Source: Lumbricus terrestris (lineage: Eukaryota > Annelida > Clitellata > Crassiclitellata > Lumbricidae). From it: a DNA stretch of 64,000 nt. The position numbers and the translations under genes are program-made. The notes below the pieces were generated by a model. The model saw nothing but the letters and a program-made list of their open reading frames with translations. It was not told where the DNA came from and did no database searches. Of this stretch, positions 51,615 to 61,999 are shown piece by piece. The stretch is taken from the NCBI GenBank assembly GCA_949752735.1, contig OX457042.1:20442243-20506242 (forward strand), in the 5' to 3' direction. Position 1 is the stretch's first letter. Each line of letters begins with the position of its first letter.

Positions 51615-53270
51615 ATGAATTCTTACACAATTCTTATAAGCCATGATGTCACAGCATTCAAAATGACTTTGGCATACAGAAACATTAAGTACATAATATT
51701 ATTGAGTGCTGGAAAAATTATGAAAATCAAAAACGGCAAAAGCACCAGAAAAGATGTGACGTGCAGGAAAAATATGAAATACACAAAATCAACAATTTTC
51801 AAATTGACAACAAAAGAAATTGAAATGTTCTAAAATATAATCGAGCGTCCACAATGAGCAGAGACCAGTTGTTAGTAGAGTGCAAGCGTTAACATTTTCC
51901 AGTAACCAGTACTTTCAATCAACTACCACGTTCCAACACCCAGTACCTTGCTAAGTAGCATGTTCCAACAACTAGCATACTCTAGCAGTTAGCACATTTG
52001 CGTTCTTATCTGATTCAGTATACATGTATAAGCACGTAACTCCATTCTGCACATGCATTTTTTAACTAAGCACATTCCACTTCTCATCATTTTCCATCTA
52101 TTAATATTTGACACGTTTCCAAAATGCATGTGTACAACACTGTACATGTCTCGATACATACCATATACAATAACCGCATATATATACATAGTACATACAT
52201 TTCAAATGCCCAACAGCTCAGCCAGAAAACGGATCCCCCATCTGATGAAACTTTTAAAGTCGACAACAATCTTTGTGAGTAATAATTAAATCCATTTCAA
52301 CTGATCACTAGGATCAGAACCAAAAAAAGTCTCATTTAAAAAAGGGTAATAAAATAATAAAAATTCAGCACATTTCAAACAGTTACAAAATTTGTACATG
52401 CAAACCGATATCCTTTGAACCACTCATGCACTGGTTTATATCATCTTTGTAATCAACATCATTGATGGCCATGTTAGACCCTAAAAAATAATTTCTACAG
52501 GCATTTACATGGTCTAAAGATTAATAGTTTCCAAACTGCTAGCTTTATAGTCTCAAACATTGTCTGATTAATTACTAATAATTATTAATAAGTAATAATA
52601 ATAGGTGATAAATCTCAGAAAACAAGAACCTCCTTACAATGACTGCGACAGTAACATCAAATGCCGTTATAGCAGGGTTGCATTGCAGCCAGGTTGGATT
52701 ACAATGAGATTAAGTTTACATGTTTGAATTATAAACCGGCAGCATTATAATGATGTGATACTACAACATGCTTGCTTTACAAGGTCCATGGGCAATTTGG
52801 TCATTGCTAGGCACGTTTTGCTGGTGTCACTGGCTATGAAAACAGCTAGCTAGCAAACTTATCTATTATGGAAATGTAACGTACAGAAAACAAGAGAAAC
52901 TGAAAATAACCGGTCATCAACTAAAAGACATAAAAAACAGGGAAACATAGCAAGGTCATTGAAATCCCAAAGTCATAAAATATCTAAGACGCAAGTACTG
53001 TTTTACTGAGCTGGACTTATCTGTGAACTCACGAATATTCCAAGACAAGGTTTCCGCATTGCTGACCATGATATACCAGAATTTGAACTACAATTAATCA
53101 GTCGCATTATAAGAAGGTTCAAGTGTATTAGGAATGAAAATAAGTAGATGAGTCAAATGTTACATAAACTAGTGCAGAAACGTTTTCTTGGGCAAAATGT
53201 ACGAGTCTGAAACATGGAAAGAAACCAGTTTCCGTTGTTGGCAGGTCTGCGCAGCACAACCTGCCATTGC
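51615..53270. other. INPP4-NDFIP intergenic region and probable NDFIP 3' UTR
   Basis: AT-rich sequence with no convincing gene and only chance frames. I found no canonical AATAAA on the minus strand soon after the NDFIP stop, so its 3' end is undefined. Confidence 0.35.
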
Positions 53271-53278
53271 AGTTGTGT

Positions 53279-53364
53279 TCAGAAGCTGTAGCCACCACGC
53301 ATGCGCGACCACAGGTACTTGATGCGGATGTACTGCAGTGACCCAGAGCATGAAATGAGCACAC
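53279..53364 (-). CDS. NDFIP: NDFIP exon 7 (residues 202-229, C-terminus)
   Basis: VLISCSGSLQYIRIKYLWSR and MRGGYSF end at TGA 53281-53279. LQYIRIKYLW parallels human FINYAKVRKM. The acceptor tttgtttatacag at 53365 matches phase; a closer AG (ctgcag) inside the exon would not. Confidence 0.82.
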
Positions 53365-56300
53365 CTGTATAAACAAATTGAAGACAAGTCGTACAGGTAA
53401 AATGAAAGTAAGCCCAAACGGTATGACGTACAGGTAAAATGAGAGTAAATCCAAACGGTAGGACTTAGTACTGTACTCATTCCTAGTGCATTCTACTGCA
53501 TTGTACCTGCTTGGCATTGCTTTGGTCTCAAATGTATTGTTTAGCACAGTACTGCTTTGCACTGTATTAGCACCATGTTGCGCTAGCATAGCATCGCATT
53601 TCTATAGCACCAGTTAATGCTTAATTCTGACAATGAATAATGTCAATCAATAAGTTGAACAGACCGAAGGTGATCAGAAGCCACCAGATCCACGAATCCT
53701 CTTCAGTGAAACCAGCGGTCCAGTTATTGCGCTGCAAATTAACAAAGGAATTGCAATAGAACCAAGGAATCGCAATTTAGAACAAAGGAATTGCAGGATA
53801 CAGCAAGGAAGGCAAGTTAGTCAAAGTGACTTACACCTGGTCACCCTGGTGCCGTCAGCTCTTGGAACTCTGGCGACAGTTTTGATGTATCCTCTCCAGT
53901 GACTCCACTCTCTTGTGACTTACAGTAAAGATATAACACTGTAAGTTAAACTATCTTGCACCAGAAGGCTACAGGTTAAATTCAAACCAGGCAAGTTAAT
54001 GTACAGTATTAGAGTGGTTAAAGCAATGTTACATCAAGGTAAGAAAACGTAACTGTACGTCAAAATACGGTAATATAAAGTGAAGAATGGTCAAGCAATT
54101 TCTATCACCCCATCCTTAACCTTCAATCTAACCTGATTGAAATCACCCTGAAAGAAATTTCCAACAAGAATAACAACTGTTCCTTAACCCTTGGTCTGAT
54201 TCAACATAAGCCTTAGTACTGTGACCTTTGACGTTGTTGTCGTCAACCTACCCTCACGATGGCCACCCATTTGACAATGGAAAGGCCGAACCCAGAGAGT
54301 GCGCCGAATCGTCCTGCACAGGTGTGCATCATGCAGAAGGCCAAGAGCAGACCGAGCCAGTTGAAGATAAACGCAACTGAACGAAATCAAAACAAATAAC
54401 AAGTTTAAACAACACATAGATTCAGAGATCAATCTACTCCAAACCAATGATCTATTGTTCTATTATTGAAGGAACAGTTTCACCTATAGCACAAAGAACA
54501 AACAACAATGCAACTGAAATTCCTTACTTGTTCTAGGATTGTTGGCTATTTTCAAGAGTACTTAAAGCATTCTAGAGGAGAAAAAGTCATAAAGGCAGCA
54601 CAGAACTTGCAAAACAGTGGATGTAATCTGTGTGCTAATATTGGCTTATATGTGATTCTGCAAAACTGCAAAAAAAATTGAAAAAAGCAGTTTGAAGAGA
54701 AAGCATGTCATTACGTGCAGAGTCATGGAGACAGCATTAATGCAAAGAAAGAAAAATGCGTAGTATTACACATCATTCGCAATATAATATTATATTATCC
54801 TTTGCAAAAAGTAAACAAATTTTAAATGTATGCAATATAGCAGTGCTGTCCAACATTTTGGTATCACAGGCCGCAAAAGCAAGATCATAGAAGCCGAGGG
54901 CCGCATCAGTAAACTCAAAAGCAGTTACTAACATTTATTGATATATTAACATTGAAGCGAGTTTGGAACTTTAACATGAAATGATTATAATCTATTTGTC
55001 AATCTAGCTATATATGAAATTTATATACTGCCGGTTCAAGATAACTATTCAGAGATGCTCCCAACCCAGGAATGGCCAAAGAGGAAAAAAGTCTTGAGCA
55101 ATTTATTGAAAGAGTTCGACAGTTCCACAGGAATTATAATAATGAATAATGAATAATAGCATGTGAAATTGTTGTCCTTAATTGTTTAAAATCATGAGCA
55201 GTCGTCTGCACTCAAGCAATAAAGAAATGACAAATTACCAATTTAAAACTATTAATAGCGGAACTTAAATCTCCACTCACAAATGAAACCGAGAACGAAC
55301 ATTCCATCCGTTCCAATGACGCTCTCCATCTTGCGACTCGACTCATCAGAAATCTGTCGTAAAAATCCAATGGATCACAGCAACAGAATTTAGTCTATAT
55401 AAAAATTATGTTTGTGTGTATGTGCACTTGTTGTAGTGCCCCTCCAATCTCCCTACTCAAGGGCGCTCCCGACTACAGAGCGGACACTGCATCGGAGTTT
55501 CACGCCGAAGCGCTGAGCAATTGCGAGTGAAGGACTTGCCCAAGGTCCCTATGCGGCGACTTGAGAAGGATTCGAACCTGCAACTCTTCGGCTGCAAGGC
55601 AATGAACATACACACTACACCACCGTGCCCCACGGTGTATTGTATACATGACCATCTCAGCCAAAAGCCTTTCAGAAGCGCTCCCAGTGCGATCAGCACC
55701 AAGAGAAAAGGCAGGATTTGAGGCAAGAGAAAGATGAGAAGAGACTACCCAAGAGCAAGGTGGAGCAAATTGATGGGGGAGGTTTATTCCATAGAGAGGG
55801 ACTGATAATCAATTACACACCAATGTCAGTAAATCTAAATCAGAGATGTAAAACAAGTCTGTATCATAGATTAGGTTGGCAGTTTCTACTTCTTTGATTA
55901 GATTAACTTCAACAGTTTCAAGATTAGATTAGATCATCAGATTAGACAAACCATCTGATGTTTGCACATTTTATCACATATATATTTAAGCTCAACGAAG
56001 TCTTCTGTTTATACAAGATACATAAATATGACTTTGGAAAGTCTCCAGATCAGATTAGTGCCAAACTTGAACTTCAGATCAGATGGATCTGAATCAGATA
56101 ACCAGGCGCAAAGGCAGCACCATGTCTGCGCCAGGTACATGCAGGCTGAGGCACCAATGTGCAAGATGGCACCAGGATCGTCAAATCAATGCATAAACTA
56201 CCAAAACCCAGATGACAGTTACCAATTAGGCAAGCATACTATATTGAAAAAAAATATAATCTCTAGCTATTAATGTTTATTAACACACTGTCAAGTGTAT

Positions 56301-58786
56301 TGGTGGGACACAAGACATTATGGTAAGGACAGTTGAAGTTTTAATTACCAGACTTGGTGGAGCAGCTGCCCTTGTCTGTTCCTGAGCTGCTTCCTCTTCT
56401 TCCTTTGACTTCTCGTACTCTTCATAAGTTGGCAGCTCAACAGCAACCGTGTAGGATGGTGGCTCAACCACATGCTCAACTGAAACATGAAGAAATGATA
56501 ACGTACGTTCAAACAATCGGCCGAAACAATCGATCTAAAATGAGCAGCTGAAATTTAAAAAATTAATGGTTGACTGACGCTTGATTGTACAGCAACATGA
56601 TACAGTGAACCATACAATCACGATCAAACATATGAAACTATCACCTATTCATGCCACCTAGTCAGACTCAAACTCTCCATCTCTCTGGTCCAGTAAGCAA
56701 CATCTCATGCAACTCTGTGAAAAAGAGCATTGAGACCAAGTGCTGTTCTCCTCCCAAAATTTTTTTTTTTAGATATTCAAATCTTGGGCTAGCATGATCC
56801 ACACATGAGGACCTTAAATGGCATGATGACTATTCAAACAGTCAACGGTAGTGAAGGCTCCCACTCAATCAGAAAAAATGTCTAATGATTTTCTGTTTTG
56901 GGTTTTCATATATATAGCATAGTCACAAAACTGACAGAATCAGCACCAAATTTCATGAATTATTTATTTAAGGGCCTTTAACCCTCTCACCCCTATAGCC
57001 CCACAGCAAGCGGAACGCCCACCCGATGGCCCTGAGCAAAAAGTATATAATATATATATAATATATAATATAATATATATATAATATATATAATATATAT
57101 AATAATATATATAATATATATAATAATATATAATATATATATAATATATATAATATATATAATATATATATATAATAATATATATAATATAATATATAAT
57201 AATATAATATAATAATATATATAATATATATAATAATAATATATAATAATAATATATATAATAGTAATAATAATATAATAATATAATATAATAATATATA
57301 TAATAATATATAATATATATATAATAATATATATAATAATATATATAATAATATATAATATATATATAATAATATATATAATATATATATATAATATATA
57401 TATATATTTATATATAATATATATATATAATAATATATATAATATAATATATAATAATATAATATAATAATATATATAATATATAATAATAATAATATAT
57501 AATAATAATATATAATAATAATAATATATAATAATAATAATATATAATAGTAAGTAAACCAATAAGCCACGGTTTATATGTTGAAGCCTCTATAGCGGCC
57601 TTACGGGTATTTGTCAAAAACCACCAAGCCGCTATAGCGGCTATACGGGGCAAGAGGGTTAACCAATAAACCTTCTTAAATACGCCCATGCACTCTATCA
57701 ATTCGTTGAAAATGAGCAGGGTTGAAACCATTATATGTGACCCGTCATGACGAAATGAGTCGGAAGTCGCACAATGCAGAACGCCGCAAATCGCTTTTAA
57801 AGGTGTGCAACCGTCAAATTATTGATTTTGCGATTTTTGCATTTTTTTAATCTACATTATATAATGTATCAATAAAATATTAAAACTTATTTTATTTTGC
57901 CGTTTTTAATATGTTATTTTGCAAATTAAATGGCCAGTAAGATTTAAAACCTATATAAAAATTCAGAAAATCGCATTTTCCCATAATTTTTTTTCACAGG
58001 TCGATCGATTAAAAATGTTATATCTCCACAAACAATTGGTCGATTTTGATACATAATAGCTCATTTTGAAGGTAATTTAACATCAAATAACGTGAAATAT
58101 ATAACTCAAAATACTCAAAAAGTCCTTAGCAGCTCATTTCGTCATGACGGGTCACATATGGTCGCTACGTAAATTGAGTATATTTACACTTATGGTTTAC
58201 CAATTTTACAATACCATTTGGGAAAGAGCATATACCTGATTTATCGGAAACCACTGGATGCACAACAGCTGCTCTGCAGTTCACAATCACTGTTGATCTT
58301 CTGTCTTCCACAACTTCAGGGTCAGGTAGATCTACTGTGGCTGTGCCAATGTGAATGGCTGGAGCCTCACTCTCATCGCCCAACTGTAAAACCAACAAAG
58401 TTAGGAGAAAACAAGGTCATATTGGAACAGGTCAGAATAATCAAATTGCTTATGGTAGGTTTTTTCTTCAAGCAACCTGAAACGGTGCCAAACAAATGGC
58501 AAAAACGGCGAAAAAGTCGCATTCCTTCAATTAGTAAATAAATTATCGACACCTAATCCAACACCGAAAATCAAATAAAACTCGTAACAACTTTCTTAGT
58601 CTCGAAGCTAAACGTAAGCAATATTTGTAATAAATACCAATAAATAGTTGATTTACAATAAACAAAATGTTAATATTAGTAAACAAAAACAAAATGGCCC
58701 CAGACGAAAACTGATCTGACCTATCGCCCCGAAAATATATCTTTGAAATATCCACAAACCACTGTGTATCTATTTCTTCGTTCCAT
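53279..58786 (-). CDS. NDFIP: NDFIP1/2 orthologue, Nedd4 family-interacting protein, 7 coding exons
   Basis: NDFIP proteins are three-pass Golgi and endosomal membrane adaptors that bind WW domains of Nedd4-type HECT ubiquitin ligases through PY motifs. Coding exons in transcript order: 58786-58760, 58383-58236, 56479-56349, 55353-55281, 54376-54252, 53731-53632, 53364-53279, total 690 nt (229 residues) with all phases consistent. MERRNRYTVLGDESEAP parallels human RYQVLLNEED. PPSY (residues 65-68) and LPTY (74-77) are the ligase-binding motifs; human NDFIP1 has one more PPxY. Membrane segments are at about 120-142, 150-167 and 184-206. GRFGALSGFGLSIVKWVAIV matches human GRYGAISGFGLSLIKWILIV. 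The gene is on the same strand as INPP4, about 4.8 kb upstream of its first modelled coding exon. Confidence 0.95.
53632..53731 (-). CDS. NDFIP: NDFIP exon 6 (residues 169-201; TM3)
   Basis: WIWWLLITFGLFNLLIDII corresponds to human YWLWWVFLVLGFLLFLRGF. The donor ATT|GTCAGA is weak but is the only one that keeps phase into the last exon. Confidence 0.9.
54252..54376 (-). CDS. NDFIP: NDFIP exon 5 (residues 127-168; TM1-TM2)
   Basis: AFIFNWLGLLLAFCMMHTCA and GRFGALSGFGLSIVKWVAIV are the most conserved part of the family. The acceptor is tttcgttcag and the donor AGG|GTAGGT. Confidence 0.98.
54841..54920. mobile_element. hAT-like element, one end only
   Basis: CAGTGCTGTCCAACATTTTG, then CACAGGCCGC and GAGGGCCGCATCAG, resemble the terminal part of a common hAT MITE type. 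I cannot find a matching inverted end nearby, so the copy is truncated. Confidence 0.5.
55010..55075 (-). repeat. SINE/LINE tail fragment
   Basis: GAAATTTATATACTGCCGGT with CTATTCAGAGATGCTCCCAA is a diverged copy of the shared tail in reverse. Confidence 0.65.
55281..55353 (-). CDS. NDFIP: NDFIP exon 4 (residues 103-126; start of TM1)
   Basis: ISDESSRKMESVIGTDGMFV and LGFI align with human DQLRIGSDGIFLLTF. The acceptor is tacgacag and the donor ATTT|GTGAGT. Confidence 0.95.
55416..55636 (-). mobile_element. tRNA-derived SINE, copy 7
   Basis: Full-length in reverse: ATGTGCACTTGTTGTAGTGC tail, the body and GGATTCGAACCTGCAACTC B box, to CACCGTGCCCCAC head. It lies in the intron after NDFIP exon 3. 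Confidence 0.95.
55640..55800 (-). mobile_element. CR1/L2-like LINE tail
   Basis: CAGAAGCGCTCCCAGTGCGA and AGGTTTATTCCATAGAGAGG are the reverse complement of the LINE C-terminal region and tail seen at 23560-23760. It directly adjoins the head of SINE copy 7. Confidence 0.65.
56349..56479 (-). CDS. NDFIP: NDFIP exon 3 (residues 59-102; PY motifs)
   Basis: EPPSYTVAVELPTYEEYEKS carries both ligase-binding motifs, followed by an acidic/Gln-rich segment (EEEEAAQEQTRAAAPP). The acceptor is catgtttcag and the donor CTG|GTAATT. Confidence 0.96.
56982..57659. mobile_element. piggyBac-like MITE enclosing a 0.5-kb TA/TAA array
   Basis: The left end CCCTCTCACCCCTATAGCC and right end GGCTATACGGGGCAAGAGGG are inverted, and TTAA borders both. 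CCCT ends with TTAA duplication are the piggyBac hallmark. The right part also contains internal CTATAGCGGC repeats. Almost the whole centre (57042-57548) is (TATAA)n and (TA)n. No transposase. Confidence 0.82.
57042..57548. repeat. TA/TAA simple-sequence array
   Basis: About 500 bp of alternating TATA, TAATAA and TATAATA words. It produces long spurious Ile/Tyr/Leu frames on the minus strand. It is contained within the TTAA-flanked element. Confidence 0.98.
57736..58156. mobile_element. TA-flanked inverted-repeat transposon (MITE), perfect 24-bp ends
   Basis: TGTGACCCGTCATGACGAAA, continuing TGAG, is exactly inverted at 58133-58156, with TA on both sides. It is 421 bp long with no coding sequence, of a size and plan like the element at 21381 but with different ends apart from the TGTG start. 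Confidence 0.93.
58236..58383 (-). CDS. NDFIP: NDFIP exon 2 (residues 10-58)
   Basis: LGDESEAPAIHIGTATVDLP and a variable cytosolic stretch ending VVSDKS. It contains no PPxY. The acceptor is ggttttacag and the donor TCAG|GTATAT. Confidence 0.88.
58760..58786 (-). CDS. NDFIP: NDFIP exon 1, coding part (residues 1-9)
   Basis: ATG at 58786-58784 gives MERRNRYTV, then donor GTG|GTTTGT. The RYTV joins LGDESE to form the conserved N-terminal block of the family, which supports this small exon. The upstream end (TSS) is not defined. Confidence 0.8.
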
Positions 58787-58945
58787 CCTTTGAGTCAATT
58801 ATATTCGAGGATTTTCAGAAAATCCAAGCGATAAGCCCTCATCCGAATACTTAGTCTAGTAACGAGTAAATAATTTAATCGATCAATTTGACTGTTTATC
58901 TCATCAAGACGACCTCCTTCTTATCTGTGTTGTTTGACATCACAG

Positions 58946-58955
58946 TCTCGCGAGA
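58946..58955. promoter_or_regulatory. TCTCGCGAGA promoter palindrome upstream of NDFIP
   Basis: The 10-bp palindrome TCTCGCGAGA is a known core-promoter motif of housekeeping-type animal genes, bound by BANP in vertebrates. It lies 160 bp upstream of the NDFIP ATG, in the right place for its promoter. Confidence 0.65.
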
Positions 58956-58959
58956 TTTT

Positions 58960-59450
58960 GTCGTTATGTACGTAAGTAAGTCACTTCGTTCGCAGATTCG
59001 GCATTGCTTCAGCGCGAAAAGCTGTTTTTTTACAAAGATTTTATAAAAAAGAGGCTGGTAAAATCTTTGGCTTTTTACAGATGTCTGCTGCTAAATGAAC
59101 GCTTGTTACGCTTCCATTAAAAATCTCTGAACGCTTTCATTTATATTTTTCTCGCGTTTATATAGCGCGATCACTTTGGATTTTTCGTCAGTTTCGGATG
59201 GCTTGTGACGATGAGGTATCATCGAAAATTAAATCCGTGGCGCTACGTGCTAGTCCTAGAATTCTGACCCTGTTGTCAACCAATCATCGATGCAGAATAT
59301 TTGATGATACTCCTCATTTTCCTCAACATGGCAATGTAACCGCATGCACGAAGGGCAACGACTTTTTCTCTCTCCCTGATAATTTTTTTATTCCTACAAT
59401 TGAATGTTCCATTAATTTTTCATACTTTGCAAAGTTTACATGAACATATG
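58960..59450. other. Sequence upstream of NDFIP, no gene recognised
   Basis: An 81-codon frame on the + strand (59198-59443, beginning MACDDEVSSKIKSVALRASP) has no recognised relatives. It could be the first exon of a divergent gene but shows no domain. Confidence 0.25.
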
Positions 59451-59490
59451 GGTGGAGTTTATCAGGGGCTAGACCCAGACAACTTACAAT

Positions 59491-59795
59491 CAGGGCTGTA
59501 CTGGTAAAATTTGAGGTGAGTACACGCTGACCGGGAGAAAAACTTACCTGTTTCGGCCCGAAATTTCTGACGACCTTTATTTTTTTTAAGCCTTTCGGTC
59601 AAAATCTCGAACAAATTTCGTCAATTTGCTGTCCCAATATAGCTGACGCCCTGATTTGCTAGCGTGTACGGTGTGCCCTGCTTTTTAACAGCGTATAGGC
59701 CCTACCCTACTTTTCGGGAGGTGAGTATACGATGCCGTTTTTCCCGGAGGTGAGTACACGCTGTAGACCCGCGTATACCCTCGTGTACAGCCCTG
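59491..59795. mobile_element. hAT-like MITE, CAGGGCTGTACTGG family, copy 2
   Basis: The ends are CAGGGCTGTACTGGTAAA and GTGTACAGCCCTG, flanked by a perfect 8-bp duplication CTTACAAT (59483-59490 and 59796-59803). Inside, GTGAGTACACGCTG occurs near both ends. Confidence 0.96.
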
Positions 59796-60296
59796 CTTAC
59801 AATGCTCCCAGCCCAGATATCTTCGCGAACATGTTCACCGTCCAGCCTACCCGATCATATCCGCCTGCCTTACACTCTCGGTCTCGACCGCCGGTCACAA
59901 GTCATCTCAAGTTCTCCAACCGAACCATATGGCCCATATCCAACTCAACACCACGCCTTTGGAATGATCTGCCTGCTGAGTTCCGATCCTTTTCAGGTCC
60001 TCCTACATCATTACTAATCACACACCATCAACTTCCTCAGGCTCCTCTATCCATCACACCTCGGGCCTTTCACTCGAAACTAAAGACACTCCTTTTCAAG
60101 AACTCTTATCCTGTTTCATCTGATCCCCTACCCTCCAATTCCCGGCTCAGACGACACCCACCTTAATAGCTGTTCCACCCCTCTGATCCTACGGTACCTC
60201 GACCCGGACCACTATGGACTACTCTTACGGAGAACCCTTTTGATTCAACGCATTTGATCCTGATCCTATGGTAACTCGACCCGGATCACCACGGAC

Positions 60297-60442
60297 CATA
60301 GGCGCAATCACGTCGTAAAAGTTGGGGGGCCAAATGAATCACGTTCTAAAAGTTGGAGGGGACAATAATGATAAAGTAAATGGGACCACTCAAAAGTTGG
60401 GGGGACGCGTCCCGTGGGTTCCATAGGGTGGTTGCGCCTATG
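60297..60442. mobile_element. hAT-like MITE with CATAGGCGCAA ends
   Basis: CATAGGCGCAATCACG and GGTTGCGCCTATG are inverted, and CCACGGAC flanks both sides (60289-60296 and 60443-60450). It is 146 bp long. The body contains AAAAGTTGGGGGG three times. It is nested in the LINE 3' region. Confidence 0.93.
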
Positions 60443-60593
60443 CCACGGACTACTCTCACGGACAACCCTTCTAACTCAACGCAGCGCTCGTGAATAAGCC
60501 GGTGCCCCGCGCTTGGCTTTCCAGTGGCGCTTTAGAAATTAGGAGATTACGATTACGATTACGATTACGAGAGTTTACCAGGGGCTAGACTCA

Positions 60594-61070
60594 AAGACCC
60601 AGTCACCCAGATTCATTTTTTACCGTGTAAATGGTATCTTTTCCCGGGCTTAGCCCCCCCCCAGAAGGCTTTGGCCCCTCCAAGAACGGAAACCAAACTC
60701 CGCCCATGTACATGAATTATGGGTCGCCCTATTAGCGGGATTGTCTATCGGCTCTAGCCTCTATCCCTTCTGGGTCTCCCCTTCTTCACCAAATTATGTT
60801 AAAGTATTGTTCACTGCCATAATTTTAGAGTCTATCATGTTCTTTGTTATTTTGGTTGAGGAAAAAATAAGACTTCTTCTATTGAATTTTAGCCTATTAT
60901 TTATTGCACAAAACAAGTTTTACGTCTACACGTACATAAACATAAATATGCAAACATATAGAGCCAAGAAAATTTTACTTAGATTACTAAGCCTGAAATC
61001 GACTTCTTAGCCTATTCATAGACTTCATGTAGTTGCTACTTAATTAGGCTTAATTAGAACTTAAGTGGTC
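60594..61070. other. Intergenic, no feature recognised
   Basis: The only long frame (60741-61010, +) is AT-rich and hydrophobic without known resemblance. A C-rich run and a GGCTTAGCCCCCCCCC block lie near 60650. Confidence 0.35.
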
Positions 61071-61180
61071 TAATAGTAATCGTAATCGTAAACTCGAAAT
61101 TTCTAAAGAGCCACTCGAAAGCCAAGCGCGGGGCACCAGCTTATTCACGAGCGCTGCGTTGCGTTAGAAGGGTTGTCACA
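61071..61180 (-). mobile_element. Short LINE 3' tail copy, reverse orientation
   Basis: (TAATCG)n, then GAGCCACTCGAAAGCCAAGC and CCAGCTTATTCACGAGCGCT, is the reverse complement of the 3' end at 60480-60571. It is severely 5'-truncated. Confidence 0.85.
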
Positions 61181-61451
61181 AGTAGATAATAGTAGACCTA
61201 GGCCTAATAATAAAATGCTACAAATAATAGTTAACGTCAGGGTGTATGTATGCAAAATTAGAGGCGAGTATTGGCCTACGGGCAGCCGTAGGCCTACAGT
61301 TGTCCAGGGACTCCAGGCCTGTCTCAGCTGTCTGCGGGTCATTTTTCTGTTGGCCTTAGCCTATAGTCTATGGGCTGTATCTTTTCAAGGACAAGTTGGA
61401 AAACTGACCATTAGGCCTAAAAAATATAACACCGCGTGATGGCTTGAACCA

Positions 61452-61528
61452 ACCCTAGGCCTATTCTTCTTTTACTAGACCTATTCTTCTTTTACTAGAC
61501 CTATTCTTCTTTTACTAGGTCTATTCAT
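61452..61528 (+). repeat. 22-bp tandem repeat, three copies
   Basis: CCTATTCTTCTTTTACTAGA is repeated three times within TAGGCCTA-rich sequence. Confidence 0.93.
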
Positions 61529-61917
61529 AACAAATCTTGTGACATAATATTATTGTGTATGAGACCTATATATATAGACGTAGGGGCCTACTACAATTCG
61601 GAGACCCTGGGCAGCATGAACACGTGCGTGATAATTAATAGGTCTATAGTAACGTTGTCACATACACTGAAAATAGGGAGGAGACTAACTCCGACAGTGT
61701 GTTGGAAGAGCCGCAGAAATCCAACGACACGCAGGCGCACAACGTAGAACGACCGTCACAGACACATATCTACAGAGGGATCCAACGAGACAGACAGATA
61801 GCCATAGACGCATAGTCAGAAGTCAGGACGAGTCAACAAACGTATACCGTATGGCAGATGTTTCGCGGCTCCACAATAATCAATGACGAATTCCCACTAT
61901 GTAGGCCCTATATGGGA

Positions 61918-61968
61918 TAGATATATATATAATTATATACTATAGGTTATATATATATATATAATATA
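61918..61968. repeat. (TA)n microsatellite with a short palindromic break
   Basis: Interrupted TATA runs around ACTATAGGTTATA. Confidence 0.85.
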
Positions 61969-61999
61969 TGGGTTTAACTGTAGGCTACATTTATACAGG

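Larger units (their letters stand above)
59478..60571 (+). mobile_element. CR1/L2-like LINE 3' end with (GATTAC)n tail, carrying two nested MITEs
   Basis: SHLKFSNRTIWPISNSTPRL and WNDLPAEFRSFSGPP are the C-terminal LINE block, ending AFHSKLKTLLFKNSYP. The 3' UTR includes GCGCTCGTGAATAAGCCGGT and the element stops in (GATTAC)n. The flanks GAGTTTATCAGGGGCTAGAC (left) and GAGTTTACCAGGGGCTAGAC (right) look like a target duplication of about 20 bp. MITEs at 59491 and 60297 are inserted inside it. Confidence 0.8.

Noticed and set aside
53169..53480. Alternative NDFIP C-terminus in another frame (AWWLQLLNTTAMAGCAAQ)
   Set aside because: It would need the ctgcag acceptor with a frame that loses the YIRIKYLW segment. 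The acceptor at 53365 keeps phase and gives a normal-length family C-terminus.
56968..57570. 200-codon Ile/Tyr/Leu frames on the minus strand
   Set aside because: Translation of the TA/TAA array inside a transposon.
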